Source: Terribacillus sp. FSL K6-0262 (lineage in GTDB: Bacteria; Bacillota; Bacilli; Bacillales; Amphibacillaceae). From it: 64,000 nucleotides of DNA. Below are positions 9,080 to 22,873 of the stretch, piece by piece. The position numbers were made by a program, and so were the translations under genes. Each line of letters begins with the position of its first letter. Position 1 is the stretch's first letter. Below the pieces are notes generated by a model. That model was not told the DNA's origin and searched no databases. It worked only from the letters and a program-made list of their open reading frames with translations. Location of the stretch: assembly GCF_037977385.1 (NCBI RefSeq), contig NZ_CP150277.1:248001-312000 (forward strand), read 5' to 3'.

Positions 9080-10228
9080 CTATTCGGATAAAATTCGCTT
9101 CAATGCCTCTGGCGCAATTCCAGCGAAATACCGAGCTGCCGGAAGCAAAGCAGCTTCTTGTAATGTATATCGTGCATGATGGAGGCCATATTCCTGTTCC
9201 ACGCCTATCCGCACAAATGCTCCTTTGATTTTTTCCTGGTAAAAAGAAAAGTCTTCTCCTCCTGCAGAAGGCTCTAACACAGTCACTTTATAGCCATTTG
9301 ACTTTGCTTTCTCCATCAGGAATTCCGTCCATGCCGGATCGTTATCGACCGATGGCGGGCCTGCTTGATAATCCAGTTCTGCTTCAGCACCATGAGAAGC
9401 CGCCTCATATCTGACGAGCAGATCCATCTGCTTTCGAATCTCAGAGCGGACATCTTTATTGAATGTCCGTACTGTTCCTTCAAGAAAGGCTGTTTCCGGA
9501 ATGACATTCCAGGTGGAGCCGCTATGGAACTGCGTTACACTTATCACGCCGCTTTCGGTAGCGGGTATTTGTCTGCTGACCAGAGTCTGGAGACGATGGA
9601 TGATATCCATCCCCACAATAATCGGATCCGTGCCAAGATGAGGTCTGGCAGCATGGGCTCCTTTTCCAGTGATGGTGATTCGGAACCGATCGACAGCGGC
9701 TGACAGAATACCTGGTTTTGTGCCAAGCTCTCCCAATGCCAAGTGAGGATCATTATGTAAGCCGAATATAGCTTGTACATCATCCAGCACACCAGTTTGT
9801 AAAACTGCTTGAGCACCGGTGGCGGTTTCTTCGGCTGGCTGAAAAATAATTTTCACCGTACCTTCCAGCTCCTCCTGCTGTTCCTTCAGCAATAAAGCTG
9901 CTCCCAGCATGACAGCTGTATGAAAATCATGACCGCAAGCATGCATGACACCTGGATGGACCGAACGAAAAGTCTCCTCTGCTTCTTCCTGAATCGGCAA
10001 TGCATCGATGTCTGCTCGCAGTGCGATCACCGGACCAGGTTTACCAGCAATCTGTGCTACCACACCTGTTTCAAGTGAAGTATCGAGAATATCAATCCCT
10101 GCTTCCTCCAGCCATCTGCGTATACGCTCCGTCGTTTTGTATTCCTCGTGTGACAACTCAGGAAATCGATGCAGCGTACGCCTTGCTTCAATCAGTTTTT
10201 GTTCTAATGAGTTCTGAAATGCTGTCAT
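9080..10228 (-). CDS. M20-family amidohydrolase (N-acyl amino acid / hippurate hydrolase type)
   Basis: A zinc/manganese amidohydrolase of peptidase family M20D, a group that removes acyl groups from amino acids or cysteine conjugates; the substrate cannot be told from sequence. Seen in order: LHRFPELSHEE near residue 20, ALRADIDALPI near 73-83, the metal-binding MHACGHDFHTA near 97-107, FQPAEE near 132-137, the dimerisation insert with GKGAHAARPH, and SAGGEDFSFY near the C-terminus. Length 382 aa is normal. The ATG at 10228 is preferred; the longer frame begins inside the pyrE terminator. A GNAT gene follows 12 bp downstream, so an acyl/deacylation pair is possible. Confidence 0.85.
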   Translation of the reverse strand: MTAFQNSLEQKLIEARRTLHRFPELSHEEYKTTERIRRWLEEAGIDILDTSLETGVVAQIAGKPGPVIALRADIDALPIQEEAEETFRSVHPGVMHACGHDFHTAVMLGAALLLKEQQEELEGTVKIIFQPAEETATGAQAVLQTGVLDDVQAIFGLHNDPHLALGELGTKPGILSAAVDRFRITITGKGAHAARPHLGTDPIIVGMDIIHRLQTLVSRQIPATESGVISVTQFHSGSTWNVIPETAFLEGTVRTFNKDVRSEIRKQMDLLVRYEAASHGAEAELDYQAGPPSVDNDPAWTEFLMEKAKSNGYKVTVLEPSAGGEDFSFYQEKIKGAFVRIGVEQEYGLHHARYTLQEAALLPAARYFAGIAPEALKRILSE

Positions 10229-10267
10229 CTTGCTCACATCCTTTTCTACCAGACTACCATAACCAAT

Positions 10268-10292
10268 AAAAAAAGGATGCATATCTGCACCC
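10268..10292 (-). terminator. Terminator of the pyr operon
   Basis: Minus strand: 7-bp stem (10292-10286 with 10281-10275, one G-T pair), 4-nt loop, then seven T residues (10274-10268). It begins 1 nt after the pyrE stop. Confidence 0.88.
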
Positions 10293-10293
10293 T

Positions 10294-10888
10294 TTATAAT
10301 GTATTACGCCAGTCCAGCAGTTCCTCTTTCTCCCGAGAAGTTATCGTCCCTTTTTCGACCAGTATATCCGCAAGCGCATCAAAATCAGTCAGCGTCTCAA
10401 ATGGCACGCCAGCCGCTGAAAAATTATCATCCGCTTTCTTCAAATTATAACTGAAGATTGCCAGTACCTTCGTGACAATAGCTCCGGCTTCCTTTAGTGC
10501 ATCGACAGTGTTGATGACTGAGCCACCAGTTGAAATCAAATCCTCGATGACGACGACATGTTTGCCTGCAACGTCAGCTCCTTCAATTTGATTGCCTTTT
10601 CCATGGCCTTTTTTGCTGGATCTAACGTAGACCATCGGCAGATTTGCTTTATCGGCAAGCCATGCCGCATGCGGAATCCCGCCTGTCGCACATCCGGCGA
10701 TCATTTCGGTTTCCGGCAATTCGGCAAGCTTCTTCTGGAATTGTTTTGCTATGGCTGTGCGCACTTCCGGATGCCCCAATGTCAGCCGGTTATCACAGTA
10801 AATCGGCGAGTGGATGCCAGATGCCCAGACAAAGGATTTAGTGGGATCAATCTGGATCGCATCGATAGCCAGCAATGCTTCGGCAATA

Positions 10889-10905
<17 letters not shown>
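10294..10905 (-). CDS. pyrE: Orotate phosphoribosyltransferase
   Basis: PyrE transfers phosphoribose from PRPP to orotate to make OMP, the fifth step of UMP synthesis. The 203-aa protein has the FVWASGIHSPIYCDNR substrate segment near 25-40 and the PRPP-binding motif VVVIEDLISTGGS near 116-128. It is the last gene of the operon, overlaps the end of pyrF by 17 bp, has GAGGAG 10 nt before the ATG, and is followed directly by the operon terminator. Confidence 0.97.
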
Positions 10906-13275
<2,370 letters not shown>

Positions 13276-13279
<4 letters not shown>

Positions 13280-16200
13280 GAGAGGATACCTCCTGCAACA
13301 ACAGGTTTTGCAGTGAATGTCATCGATTCGATGATCGTTGCAATCGCTTTGGCTGTATCCAGGCTCGTCAGGCAGGCAATGCCATGCTCGACCGCTTCAC
13401 GGCGGATAAGGAAACCATCTGATCTAGGCTGTTTGCCGGAAGTGAGTGTGTTTACGACAAATTGCACCTCGCCATGTTCGATGATGCTGATGACATTCTG
13501 CTCGGAAGCGCCTACCTTACCTACTGTCGTGACTGGAAGACCTGCTTCTTCGACTGCTGCGCTCGTTCCTTCGGTAGCGTACAGCTGGAATCCGAGCGCA
13601 TAAAACAGTTTGGCGATTTCCATCGCTTCTTCCTTATCTTTATCCGCTACCGTAAGCAGGATGGCTCCTTCCTGCGGTACGGACAGTCCGGATGCAAGCA
13701 GTCCTTTGTACAGTGCTTTTTCCAGCGTACGGTCATGTCCGATGGCTTCACCCGTTGATTTCATTTCCGGTCCGAGCAGGGTATCGACACTGCGCAGCTT
13801 CTCGAAGCTGAATACAGGTACTTTCACATACACATCCTCTGGTTCTGGCATGAGTCCGGAACCATAGCTCATATCAGCTAGCTTTTGACCCAGGATTGCT
13901 CGTGTTGCAATATTGGCCATCGTTACGTGCGTGATTTTCGATAGGAAAGGAATCGTGCGGCTGGCGCGCGGATTCACTTCCAGGACATAGGCTTTGTTTC
14001 GGTGGATGACGAACTGGATATTGATCAAGCCTTTTACTTTCAGTGCCTTGGCGATTTGCATTGTTGCATCGATGCATTGCTGGCGGCATTCTTCCGATAT
14101 TGTCTGTGTCGGATAGACGGCGATCGAGTCACCAGAATGGACGCCTGCACGTTCGATATGCTCCATGATGCCAGGTATGATCGTTGTTTCTCCGTCACTG
14201 ATGGCATCCACCTCCACTTCGATCCCAGTCAAGTATTGGTCGATCAGCACCGGATGGTCATGCCGGACATGCACACGTTTTTCCATGTAATGCTGCAATT
14301 CGCCTGCATTATAGACGATCTCCATATTGCTTCCGCCGATGACATATGATGGTCGGACAAGTACTGGATACCCGATTCTTTCCGCTGCAGCTGCTGCATC
14401 CTCCAATTTGGTGATGGATGCTCCTTCTGGTTTTGCAATCTTCAATTCCTCGAGCAGCTTTTCAAATTTATCCCGATCCTCTGCGGCATCGATTGCCTCT
14501 AATGACGTTCCGAGGATGTTCACCCCGCGGCGCTGCAATCCTTCGGCAAGATTGATTGCTGTCTGTCCGCCGAATTGCACGATCACACCAAGCGGATTTT
14601 CCAGATTCACGACGTGCATGACATCCTCCAGTGTAAGCGGCTCGAAATAAAGCTTATCGGATACGCTGAAATCCGTTGAAACCGTTTCTGGGTTGCTGTT
14701 GATGATGATTGCTTCATATCCCGCTTCCCGGATGGCCAGGACGCTGTGGACTGTTGCATAGTCGAATTCAATACCTTGCCCGATACGGATTGGGCCCGAT
14801 CCCAGCACGATGACTTTCTCTTTATCAGAAGCGACCGATTCATTTTCTTCCTCGTAAGTGCTGTAGAAATAAGGTGTCTGTGATTCGAACTCGGCAGCGC
14901 AGGTGTCGACCATCTTGTACACAGGCTGAAGACCATTTTCAATCCGGAATTCATATACTTTGTCCTCTGCCGTATTCCACCAATGTGCGATTTCCCGGTC
15001 GGAGAAGCCTTTCTGCTTTGCTTCTTTCAATAAATCAAGCTCCCATGGCCGTTCCGCCAGGGCCGTTTCCAGACTGATCAGCGCTTCGATTTTCCAAAGG
15101 AAGAACCGATCGATTCTCGTCAGTTCATACAGCTGCTCCACGGCATACCCGCGGCGGAAGGCTTCTGCAAGAACGAACAAGCGCTCATCATCCGCTTTGA
15201 CAAGCCGGTGCTCCATCTCTTCGTCGCTCATGCCATCCAAGCTGATGGACGCAAGACCATTCGCTTTGTTATCCAGGGAGCGTACTCCTTTCAGCAAAGC
15301 TTCTTCCACATTCCGACCGATCGCCATGACTTCCCCGGTTGCTTTCATCTGTGTACCTAATTTACGGTTGCCGCTGACGAATTTATCGAATGGGAAGCGC
15401 GGCAGCTTTGCGACCACATAATCCAATGCCGGTTCAAAGTATGCATACGTCGTACCGGTCACCGGGTTTTTGATTTCATCCAACGTCAATCCGACAGCAA
15501 TTTTGGCAGCCATCTTGGCAATCGGGTAACCTGTCGCCTTGGAAGCAAGCGCACTGGAACGGCTGACACGAGGATTCACCTCGATGATGTAATAGTTGAA
15601 GCTGTGCGGATCCAAAGCAAGCTGTACATTACACCCTCCTTCGATTTGCAGCGCTTTGATGATTTTTATGGATGCATTGCGCAGCAGCTGGTATTCCCGG
15701 TCACTCAGTGTCTGGGAAGGCGCGACAACGATGCTGTCACCGGTATGGATACCGACAGGATCGATATTCTCCATATTGCAAACGACGATTGCCTGGTCGT
15801 TTTTATCACGCATCACTTCATATTCGATTTCCTTGAAGCCGGCAATATTACGCTCGATCAGGCATTGTGTCACTGGTGAGAGCGCCAGCCCGTTCTTCGT
15901 GATTTGTTTCAATTCTTCCAGATCATAGCACATGCCGCCGCCTGTGCCGCCTAGTGTATAGGCAGGGCGGACAATGAGCGGAAACCCGATTTCTTCGGAA
16001 AATGCAACAGCTTCCTCCACCGTCGTAACGATTTGGCTTTCCGGTACTGGTTCGCCGAGCTGATGCATCAAGTCGCGGAATTGCTCCCGGTCCTCCGCCT
16101 GCTGGATTGCCTCAAGGGAGGTACCCAGGAGTTCGACACCATATTCCTTCAGGATGCCTGAGTTATCCAGTGCAACTGCCAAGTTCAATCCAGTTTGACC

Positions 16201-16473
16201 TCCAAGGGTCGGCAGCAAGGCATCAGGCTGTTCCTTACGGATGATCTTGCTCAGGAATTCCACCGTGAGCGGCTCCATGTAAACCGTATCCGCAACAGTA
16301 TGGTCGGTCATGATCGTGGCTGGATTGGAGTTGGCCAGGATGACCGTATAGCCTTCTTCACGCAATGCTTGGCATGCTTGTGTGCCGGAATAATCAAATT
16401 CTGCTGCCTGCCCGATTACAATCGGACCGGAACCGATGACGAGGATTTTTTGGATATCTGTACGTTTAGGCAT
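13276..16473 (-). CDS. pyrAB: Carbamoyl-phosphate synthase, large subunit (pyrimidine type)
   Basis: The 1065-aa large subunit makes carbamoyl phosphate from bicarbonate, ammonia passed on by PyrAA, and two ATP. Two homologous ATP-grasp halves are visible, each opening with GSGPI-IGQ (near 14 and 558) and each with an NSNPET/NSNPAT loop and an EVNPR-SRSSAL type motif. The C-terminal allosteric domain (about 930-1065) resembles the UMP/PRPP-responsive type. It sits inside the pyr operon and overlaps pyrAA by 8 bp and pyrK by 4 bp, which marks it as the pyrimidine enzyme and not an arginine-specific paralogue. Confidence 0.97.
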
Positions 16474-17566
16474 AAGTGGCTTCCCCCTTGGCTGTCTGCT
16501 TGCTTTGTGCTGTCATTTTCAGAAAATCATCGAATAGATGGCGGGTATCCTCCGGACCTGGTGCAGCTTCCGGATGGTATTGGACACATATCACCGGGTG
16601 AAGCCGATGCTTCAGCCCTTCTACAGTGCCATCATTCAAGGCCTCTTGCGTCAGGATAAGATCCGTCGCAGCCAGTGATTCCTTGGTTACTGTAAACCCG
16701 TGATTTTGTGAGGTGAGGTAGGTTTTCCCTGTTTCCAGGTCTTTGACAGGGTGATTGGAGCCCCGATGTCCGAATTTCAGTTTTTCTGTATTGGCACCGG
16801 ATGCCAATGCGATCAACTGGTGGCCAAGGCAGATACCGAAAATGGACACTTGCCCGATCAGCTCACGAATTGCCTGGATGGCCGGCTCCACATCTTTCGG
16901 ATCTCCAGGCCCATTCGTCAGCATGATGCCATCAGGGTTTAAATGAAGGATTTGTTCGGCAGTGTAATGCCAAGGTACGACAGTGATATGGCAGTCGCGG
17001 GCAGCCAGTTCCCGAAGGATGCCATGCTTCATGCCAAAGTCCATGACCACGATACGTTTGCCGCGGCCGGGCACTACATATGGTTTAGCAGTACTCATAC
17101 GTTGTACTTGATCGTTTGGAAGTGTGATCGATTCCCAAGAAGCGTGATTTTCTAGTGAATCTACTGCTTCTGTCAATCTAGCTTTCATCGCACCTTGCTT
17201 CCGGATGATTTTTGTCAGTTTACGAGTATCGATACCTGCAATACCAGGAATCTGATGGAACTGCAGGAAACCGTCAATTGTATGCTGTTTACGGAAATTG
17301 GAGGGTGCGATACTGGCTTCTTTTACGACTAGCGCTTGAATGGATGGCTGAATGCTTTCGAAATCATCGCTGTTGATGCCATAGTTACCAATCAATGGAT
17401 ATGTCAGCGTCACTATCTGACCGCAGTAGGAAGGATCGGAAAGAATCTCTTGATAGCCTGTCATGCCTGTGTTGAAGACGATTTCCCCAGTCGTTGCGGC
17501 ATCGCTGCCGAACGCCGTTCCAGAAAATACAGTACCGTCCTCCAGGATTAATTGTCGTTTCTTCAT
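16466..17566 (-). CDS. pyrAA: Carbamoyl-phosphate synthase, small (glutaminase) subunit
   Basis: This subunit hydrolyses glutamine and channels ammonia to PyrAB. The 366-aa protein has the N-terminal CPSase_sm domain with [10 protein letters not shown] at 31-40 and a class I glutamine amidotransferase domain with nucleophile C246 in GICLGHQ. The His and Glu of the triad are in the YHPEAAPGP segment near 340. It overlaps pyrC by 4 bp (ATGA) and pyrAB by 8 bp. Confidence 0.97.
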   Translation of the reverse strand: MKKRQLILEDGTVFSGTAFGSDAATTGEIVFNTGMTGYQEILSDPSYCGQIVTLTYPLIGNYGINSDDFESIQPSIQALVVKEASIAPSNFRKQHTIDGFLQFHQIPGIAGIDTRKLTKIIRKQGAMKARLTEAVDSLENHASWESITLPNDQVQRMSTAKPYVVPGRGKRIVVMDFGMKHGILRELAARDCHITVVPWHYTAEQILHLNPDGIMLTNGPGDPKDVEPAIQAIRELIGQVSIFGICLGHQLIALASGANTEKLKFGHRGSNHPVKDLETGKTYLTSQNHGFTVTKESLAATDLILTQEALNDGTVEGLKHRLHPVICVQYHPEAAPGPEDTRHLFDDFLKMTAQSKQTAKGEATYA

Positions 17567-18843
17567 TTTACCGCTTCCTTTCTGTAGACGATTTCCCCGT
17601 TGTAAATGGTCATCACCGGCTCCCCTTTATAACGCCAGCCGATGAATGGTGTATTCGTTCCTTTGGATTGGAATTGAGCCGGATCCACTTCTCCCTCAGC
17701 CTCTAGATCTAGTACTGTCAAATCTGCCGAAGCTCCCTCTTGGAAACGGCCGAATGGCAGTCCGAATGCTTCGGAAGGCTTGATGGTCAGCCAATCTATC
17801 AGCTGATGGAGCGTAAAGATGCCAGTCTCGACAAAATGTGTATGGAGCAAACTGAAAGCCGTTTCCGATCCAACAATGCCAAATGATGCGTCCAGCATGC
17901 TGACGTTCTTCTCTTCTGCTGTGTGCGGGGCGTGATCGGTCGCAATCATATCGATCGTTCCATCAAGCAGTCCTTCGATCAAAGCCTGACGATCAGCCTC
18001 CGACCGGAGCGGCGGATTCATTTTGAAGTTCCCATCATCCGTTTTGATATCTTCATCAGTCAGCAGCAAGTGATGCGGCGTCACCTCGGCAGTCACGCGG
18101 ATGCCGGCACGTTTAGCATCCCGGATCACCCGGACCGATTCCTTTGTGCTCACATGACAGATATGATAGTGACAGCCAGCTGCTTCCGCCAGGAGGACAT
18201 CGCGGGCGATATGTACGGACTCGGACACGCTGTTGATACCTGGCAGGCCAAGTCGCGCGCTTGCTGTACCTTCATGCATGACCCCGCCTGGTACCAGGCT
18301 GTCGTCTTCACAATGGGCTACGACCGGTATTCCCAATTCAGCTGCCCGTTTCATCGTTTCGAGCATCATCCCGGCTGACTGGATACCTAGACCATCATCT
18401 GTGAAAGCAAATGCTTCCCGCATGTTTTCCATGTCGACGATTTCACGTCCCAGCTGCTGCTTCGTGATTGCCGCATACTGCAGCACGCGGATCACGCCGC
18501 TTTCTTCATTTCTTTCCATGATGCTGGCAAGCGTCTCTGGACAATCTGGTGCAGGTCGGAGATTAGGCATCGCAGCGACAGTCGTGAAGCCGCCTCTGGC
18601 TGCCGCCTTTGTGCCTGTTGCAATCGTTTCTTTCTTTTCTGCCCCTGGTTCACGCAAATGCACGTGCACATCCACAAAACCTGCTGTCACAAGCTGACCT
18701 TCCAAATCTTCCACATGATCTTGTTCTGTTATCTCTATTTGACTGGCGATTTCTTTGATGATGCCATCCTCGATTTTCACCATTACATCTTCCAGTTTCC
18801 GATCAGCTGTTAACTGCTTCGCGTTTGTCAAGATTGTAGCCAT
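17563..18843 (-). CDS. pyrC: Dihydroorotase
   Basis: PyrC cyclises carbamoyl-aspartate to dihydroorotate. The 426-aa protein is a type I dihydroorotase with the zinc-binding DVHVHLREPG at 58-67, HCEDDSL near 178, the CHVST loop near 230 and DHAPHT near 304. The first 41 bp overlap the end of pyrB, a long overlap also typical of Bacillus pyrB-pyrC. GGGGA lies about 8 nt before the ATG. Confidence 0.97.
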   Translation of the reverse strand: MATILTNAKQLTADRKLEDVMVKIEDGIIKEIASQIEITEQDHVEDLEGQLVTAGFVDVHVHLREPGAEKKETIATGTKAAARGGFTTVAAMPNLRPAPDCPETLASIMERNEESGVIRVLQYAAITKQQLGREIVDMENMREAFAFTDDGLGIQSAGMMLETMKRAAELGIPVVAHCEDDSLVPGGVMHEGTASARLGLPGINSVSESVHIARDVLLAEAAGCHYHICHVSTKESVRVIRDAKRAGIRVTAEVTPHHLLLTDEDIKTDDGNFKMNPPLRSEADRQALIEGLLDGTIDMIATDHAPHTAEEKNVSMLDASFGIVGSETAFSLLHTHFVETGIFTLHQLIDWLTIKPSEAFGLPFGRFQEGASADLTVLDLEAEGEVDPAQFQSKGTNTPFIGWRYKGEPVMTIYNGEIVYRKEAVK

Positions 18844-19726
18844 GCTTGATTCCCCATCCTTCCAATAATGTTAAGATCACTGCCATCCTGGCTGCTACGC
18901 CATTTTCCATCTGACGGAAAATCCTCGAGCGTGGTGCTTCAACCAAGCCATCGTCGATTTCGATGCCGCGGTTGACTGGTGCAGGGTGCATGATGATGGC
19001 ATGACGCTTCATCCTCTTTTCTCTTTCGACAGTCAATCCGTACTTCTCCAGATACCCCGTTTCTTCCCGCTTCGTTTCATGACGTTCAAACTGGATCCGG
19101 AGCAGCATCATGACATCACATTGTTCCACTGCTTCATCCATGTCCAGGACCGGTATCCCGATGGTATCGTCCATCCATTCAGGTTTGCCCGCCGCATAGA
19201 CTTGCGCCCCCAATTTGCACAAGGCCATGGCATTGCTTCTGGCAACACGGCTGTGACGGATGTCCCCGGCAATCACGACTTTCAATCCCTCAAAGCGTCC
19301 ATATTCCTGGTAAATCGTCATCAGATCGAGCAAGCATTGTGTCGGGTGCTCCCCTTTTCCGTCACCGGCATTGATCACCGGGATATCCAGCCTATCCGCA
19401 AGCATTGCGGCTGTGTGCTCTTCTGGATGACGGATGACAAGGACCGAAGCGCCGATCGATTGAAGGGTCTTCGCAGTGTCATAGACGGTCTCGCCTTTGG
19501 TCATGCTGGATGCCTCTGCGGCGAAGTCCAGCACTTCAAGCCCGAGTTTCCGTTCTGCTACGGTAAAGCTCATCTTCGTCCGTGTGCTCGGCTCGAAGAA
19601 AAGATTGGCTGCAAACAGCTGCTCCCTGTATCCAGATACCCCCTGTGCCTGTATGTCTGTAGCGAGCTGTACGAGCTGCAGCAGTTCCCCTGCGGTAAGA
19701 TGCTTCATCGATACAAAATGCTTCAT
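18803..19726 (-). CDS. pyrB: Aspartate carbamoyltransferase, catalytic subunit
   Basis: PyrB condenses carbamoyl phosphate with aspartate. The 307-aa protein has the carbamoyl-phosphate motif FFEPSTRTKMSF at about 43-54, HPTQCLLDL near 125 and the aspartate-binding loop region with MLLRIQFER near 215. No regulatory PyrI is present, as is usual in Bacillus. The start at 19726 is set by a GGAGGAG 8 nt upstream. It begins only 13 bp after pyrP, which leaves no space for an attenuator. Confidence 0.96.
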   Translation of the reverse strand: MKHFVSMKHLTAGELLQLVQLATDIQAQGVSGYREQLFAANLFFEPSTRTKMSFTVAERKLGLEVLDFAAEASSMTKGETVYDTAKTLQSIGASVLVIRHPEEHTAAMLADRLDIPVINAGDGKGEHPTQCLLDLMTIYQEYGRFEGLKVVIAGDIRHSRVARSNAMALCKLGAQVYAAGKPEWMDDTIGIPVLDMDEAVEQCDVMMLLRIQFERHETKREETGYLEKYGLTVEREKRMKRHAIIMHPAPVNRGIEIDDGLVEAPRSRIFRQMENGVAARMAVILTLLEGWGIKHGYNLDKREAVNS

Positions 19727-19739
19727 GTCCTTCTCCTCC

Positions 19740-21107
19740 TTAGTTGGATGCTTGTTTCTGATCTTCGACTGTGAACAGACTGCCATTTCCCAGGCCGGAT
19801 TCCTTGCCCGGCAAAACAAGGTTCAAAATGACGCCGACTAGTGCTGCCAGGGCCATGCTGTTGATCTCGAGGTCAAGCTCGGCGATTTGGAAACGCAGGA
19901 ACGCTCCTCCGATTCCGATGACCAAGATGATCGAACTGATGATCAAATTACGTTTATCACCTAAATCGAGCTGACTGTCGATCATCGTCCGGAGTCCGCT
20001 GGCAGCGATGATCCCGAACAGCATGATGCTCACACCGCCCATGACTGCAGATGGTACCGAACTGATCAGCGCAGTGATAAGACCAGTGAATCCAAACAAG
20101 ATGGCAAGTATCGCCGTACCTCCGATGACGAAGACACTGAATACTCTCGTTATTGCCAGGACACCGATGTTTTCCCCGTAAGTTGTGTTCGGCGGTCCGC
20201 CAAGCAAGGACGCGATCATAGTCGCCACCCCATCACCTGCAAGTGAAGCGTGCAGTCCTGGCTTGACGAGCATATTCCGATCGACGATCTTGGACAAAGC
20301 CAGCTGGTGGCCGATGTGCTCGGATACCGTCACGACAGCGATTGGCACCATGGTGAAGAAGAGCTGCCAGCTGAATACATCTGCGACATTATAATCGACG
20401 AACGGAATGGTGAAATCCGGCACCGTGAAAATCCCGCTGAAGAAAGCGCCGATGGAATCAGCGGCTGCAATTTGGTTCCAAGCATCCTGTACGCCGCTCG
20501 TATCGACGATTCCCTGCGTGAGGGCGTAGATATATCCCCCGATGATCCCGATCAGGACCGGAATAAGTCCGAGGAAGCCCTTCAGGAAAATGGAAGCTGC
20601 CACTGTGATTGCCAGTGTGACGAGTGCCACGATGAAATATTTCGTGCTGTATTCTCCTGTATCAGGAGCATTCATTGCCATGTCCACTGCAGTCGGTGCC
20701 AAGGCCAGACCGATGACGATGATGACTGGTCCGACGACAATCGGCGGGAGGAGTTTCATGATTCCTTTCATTCCGCCCAATCGAATTGCGATTGCCACGA
20801 TTCCGTATGCAAGACCTGCCAGAAAGCTGCCGATCATGGCCCCGCCGACACCGGCGGTTTCAATCGACTGCGTAATCGGGTAAATGAAAGCAAAACTCGA
20901 GCCTAAATAAGCTGGCACCGTCCCCCTTGTGATCAAAATGAATGCGAGTGTACCGACGCCGCTTGAAACCAGTGCCACCGCCGGATCAAGTCCGGTCAGC
21001 GCCGGTACAAGGATGGTTGCACCAAACATGGCAAATAAATGCTGTAAGCTGAAGATGACCCATTGGTTCCATTTTGGTACGTCGCGTATGTTAAGTGCTG
21101 GTTTCAT
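19740..21107 (-). CDS. pyrP: Uracil permease
   Basis: A 455-aa integral membrane protein of the nucleobase:cation symporter-2 (NCS2) family that imports uracil. It has about 14 hydrophobic segments, the family signature region TVSEHIGHQLALSKIV near 254-269 and a GGPPNTTYGEN loop near 297-307. Its place between pyrR and pyrB, behind a PyrR-type attenuator, supports the uracil assignment over xanthine or uric acid. GAGGAG lies 8 nt before the ATG. Confidence 0.95.
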   Translation of the reverse strand: MKPALNIRDVPKWNQWVIFSLQHLFAMFGATILVPALTGLDPAVALVSSGVGTLAFILITRGTVPAYLGSSFAFIYPITQSIETAGVGGAMIGSFLAGLAYGIVAIAIRLGGMKGIMKLLPPIVVGPVIIVIGLALAPTAVDMAMNAPDTGEYSTKYFIVALVTLAITVAASIFLKGFLGLIPVLIGIIGGYIYALTQGIVDTSGVQDAWNQIAAADSIGAFFSGIFTVPDFTIPFVDYNVADVFSWQLFFTMVPIAVVTVSEHIGHQLALSKIVDRNMLVKPGLHASLAGDGVATMIASLLGGPPNTTYGENIGVLAITRVFSVFVIGGTAILAILFGFTGLITALISSVPSAVMGGVSIMLFGIIAASGLRTMIDSQLDLGDKRNLIISSIILVIGIGGAFLRFQIAELDLEINSMALAALVGVILNLVLPGKESGLGNGSLFTVEDQKQASN

Positions 21108-21129
21108 TTTTACTCTCCTCTTTCCCTAT

Positions 21130-21241
21130 AAAAAAAGCCCCTTTGCGATTTAGGTCGCAAAGGGGCACACGTCTGCCACTTCCCGTGACGACGTTGTTGC
21201 TTGCGACCTTGTAAGCCTCTCTGGACTTCCGTTAAAGGTCC
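21130..21241 (-). promoter_or_regulatory. PyrR attenuator between pyrR and pyrP
   Basis: On the minus strand the conserved PyrR-binding loop AGTCCAGAGAGGCT (21227-21214) sits on a GACCTT/AAGGTC stem (21240-21235 with 21210-21205), forming the anti-antiterminator. Downstream is a 12-bp perfect terminator stem (21166-21155 with 21148-21137) with a 6-nt loop and seven T residues. PyrR with UMP bound would stabilise the first hairpin and cause termination before pyrP. Confidence 0.95.
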
Positions 21242-21920
<679 letters not shown>

Positions 21921-21936
21921 TTATTCAGCTTCATTC

Positions 21937-21965
21937 AGTATCGCATGCCAGTGTATATCTGTCAA
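21937..21965 (-). promoter_or_regulatory. Sigma-A promoter of the pyr operon
   Basis: Minus strand: TTGACA (21965-21960), 17-nt spacer, then GATACT (21942-21937) preceded by TGC, an extended -10. The -35 overlaps the rluD stop codon. The predicted start is near 21930, just before the attenuator. Confidence 0.8.
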
Positions 21966-22873
21966 GCGTGGAATTTCAGCTTGTCCAATTCCTCTTGGAA
22001 CACTTCCGGAACAGGGGCCTCGAAATGCAGCCATTCCCCTGTTATCGGATGATGGAAACCAAGAACCGCAGCATGCAGCGCTTGTCCATCGATATCCAAT
22101 GTCCTGCGCGGTCCATATTTTGGATCTCCGGCAAGCGGATAGCCGATATATTGCATATGCACACGGATTTGATGCGTCCTGCCTGTCTCCAGCTTACATT
22201 CAATGTATGTAAACTCCTCAAAACGCTCCAGCACTTCAAAATGCGTCACGGCAGGCTTTCCATTTTCGACTACCGCCATCTTCTGACGATCATTCGGATC
22301 ACGTCCAATCGGAGCCTCCACTGTACCGAATTCATGGTCGATGACACCATGGACGATTGCCCGGTATTTCCGTTCGATGTCATGATCCTTCAGCATATCC
22401 GCCAATTTTTGATGTGCTTTATCATGCTTGGCTACAACAAGCAGACCGCTGGTATCTTTATCGATACGATGCACGATGCCTGGACGCATCATTCCATTGA
22501 TACCGGATAGATCCTTCAGATGGTAAAGCAGGGCGTGAACCATCGTACCGGACTGATGGCCATTCGATGGATGTACGACCATGCCGCGCGGCTTGTTCAC
22601 AACTGCGATATCTGCATCTTCGTAAATGATTTCAAGAGGAATGTCCTCTGCTTCGATTGTCATCTCTTCAGGTTCAGGGATCGACCAAGCGATTACATCT
22701 CCCTCTTGGACAGTATATTTATTTTTCACCTTGGCGCCGTTCACCGTGACCAGATCATCCTTGATCCAGCTCTGGGCCTGACTCCTGGAGACATCCTCCT
22801 GGATATCGGACAACAGCTTATCGATGCGCAAGCCTGCTTCCTCGGCTGCGACTGTATGTTCCAACTGACTCAT
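21962..22873 (-). CDS. rluD: RluD-family 23S rRNA pseudouridine synthase
   Basis: YlyB is the Bacillus RluD-type enzyme, predicted to make pseudouridines in 23S rRNA. The 303-aa protein has an S4 RNA-binding domain at about 13-60 and the catalytic domain with HRIDKDTSGLL at 135-145, with D138 as the expected nucleophile. RTHQIRVHM near 235 is the second family motif. It overlaps the lspA stop by 4 bp (ATGA), the same lspA-ylyB-pyrR order as in B. subtilis. Confidence 0.92.
   Translation of the reverse strand: MSQLEHTVAAEEAGLRIDKLLSDIQEDVSRSQAQSWIKDDLVTVNGAKVKNKYTVQEGDVIAWSIPEPEEMTIEAEDIPLEIIYEDADIAVVNKPRGMVVHPSNGHQSGTMVHALLYHLKDLSGINGMMRPGIVHRIDKDTSGLLVVAKHDKAHQKLADMLKDHDIERKYRAIVHGVIDHEFGTVEAPIGRDPNDRQKMAVVENGKPAVTHFEVLERFEEFTYIECKLETGRTHQIRVHMQYIGYPLAGDPKYGPRRTLDIDGQALHAAVLGFHHPITGEWLHFEAPVPEVFQEELDKLKFHA

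Noticed and set aside
19727..19739. A third PyrR attenuator between pyrP and pyrB
   Set aside because: The gap is 13 bp and has only a ribosome site; no PyrR loop or terminator is present.
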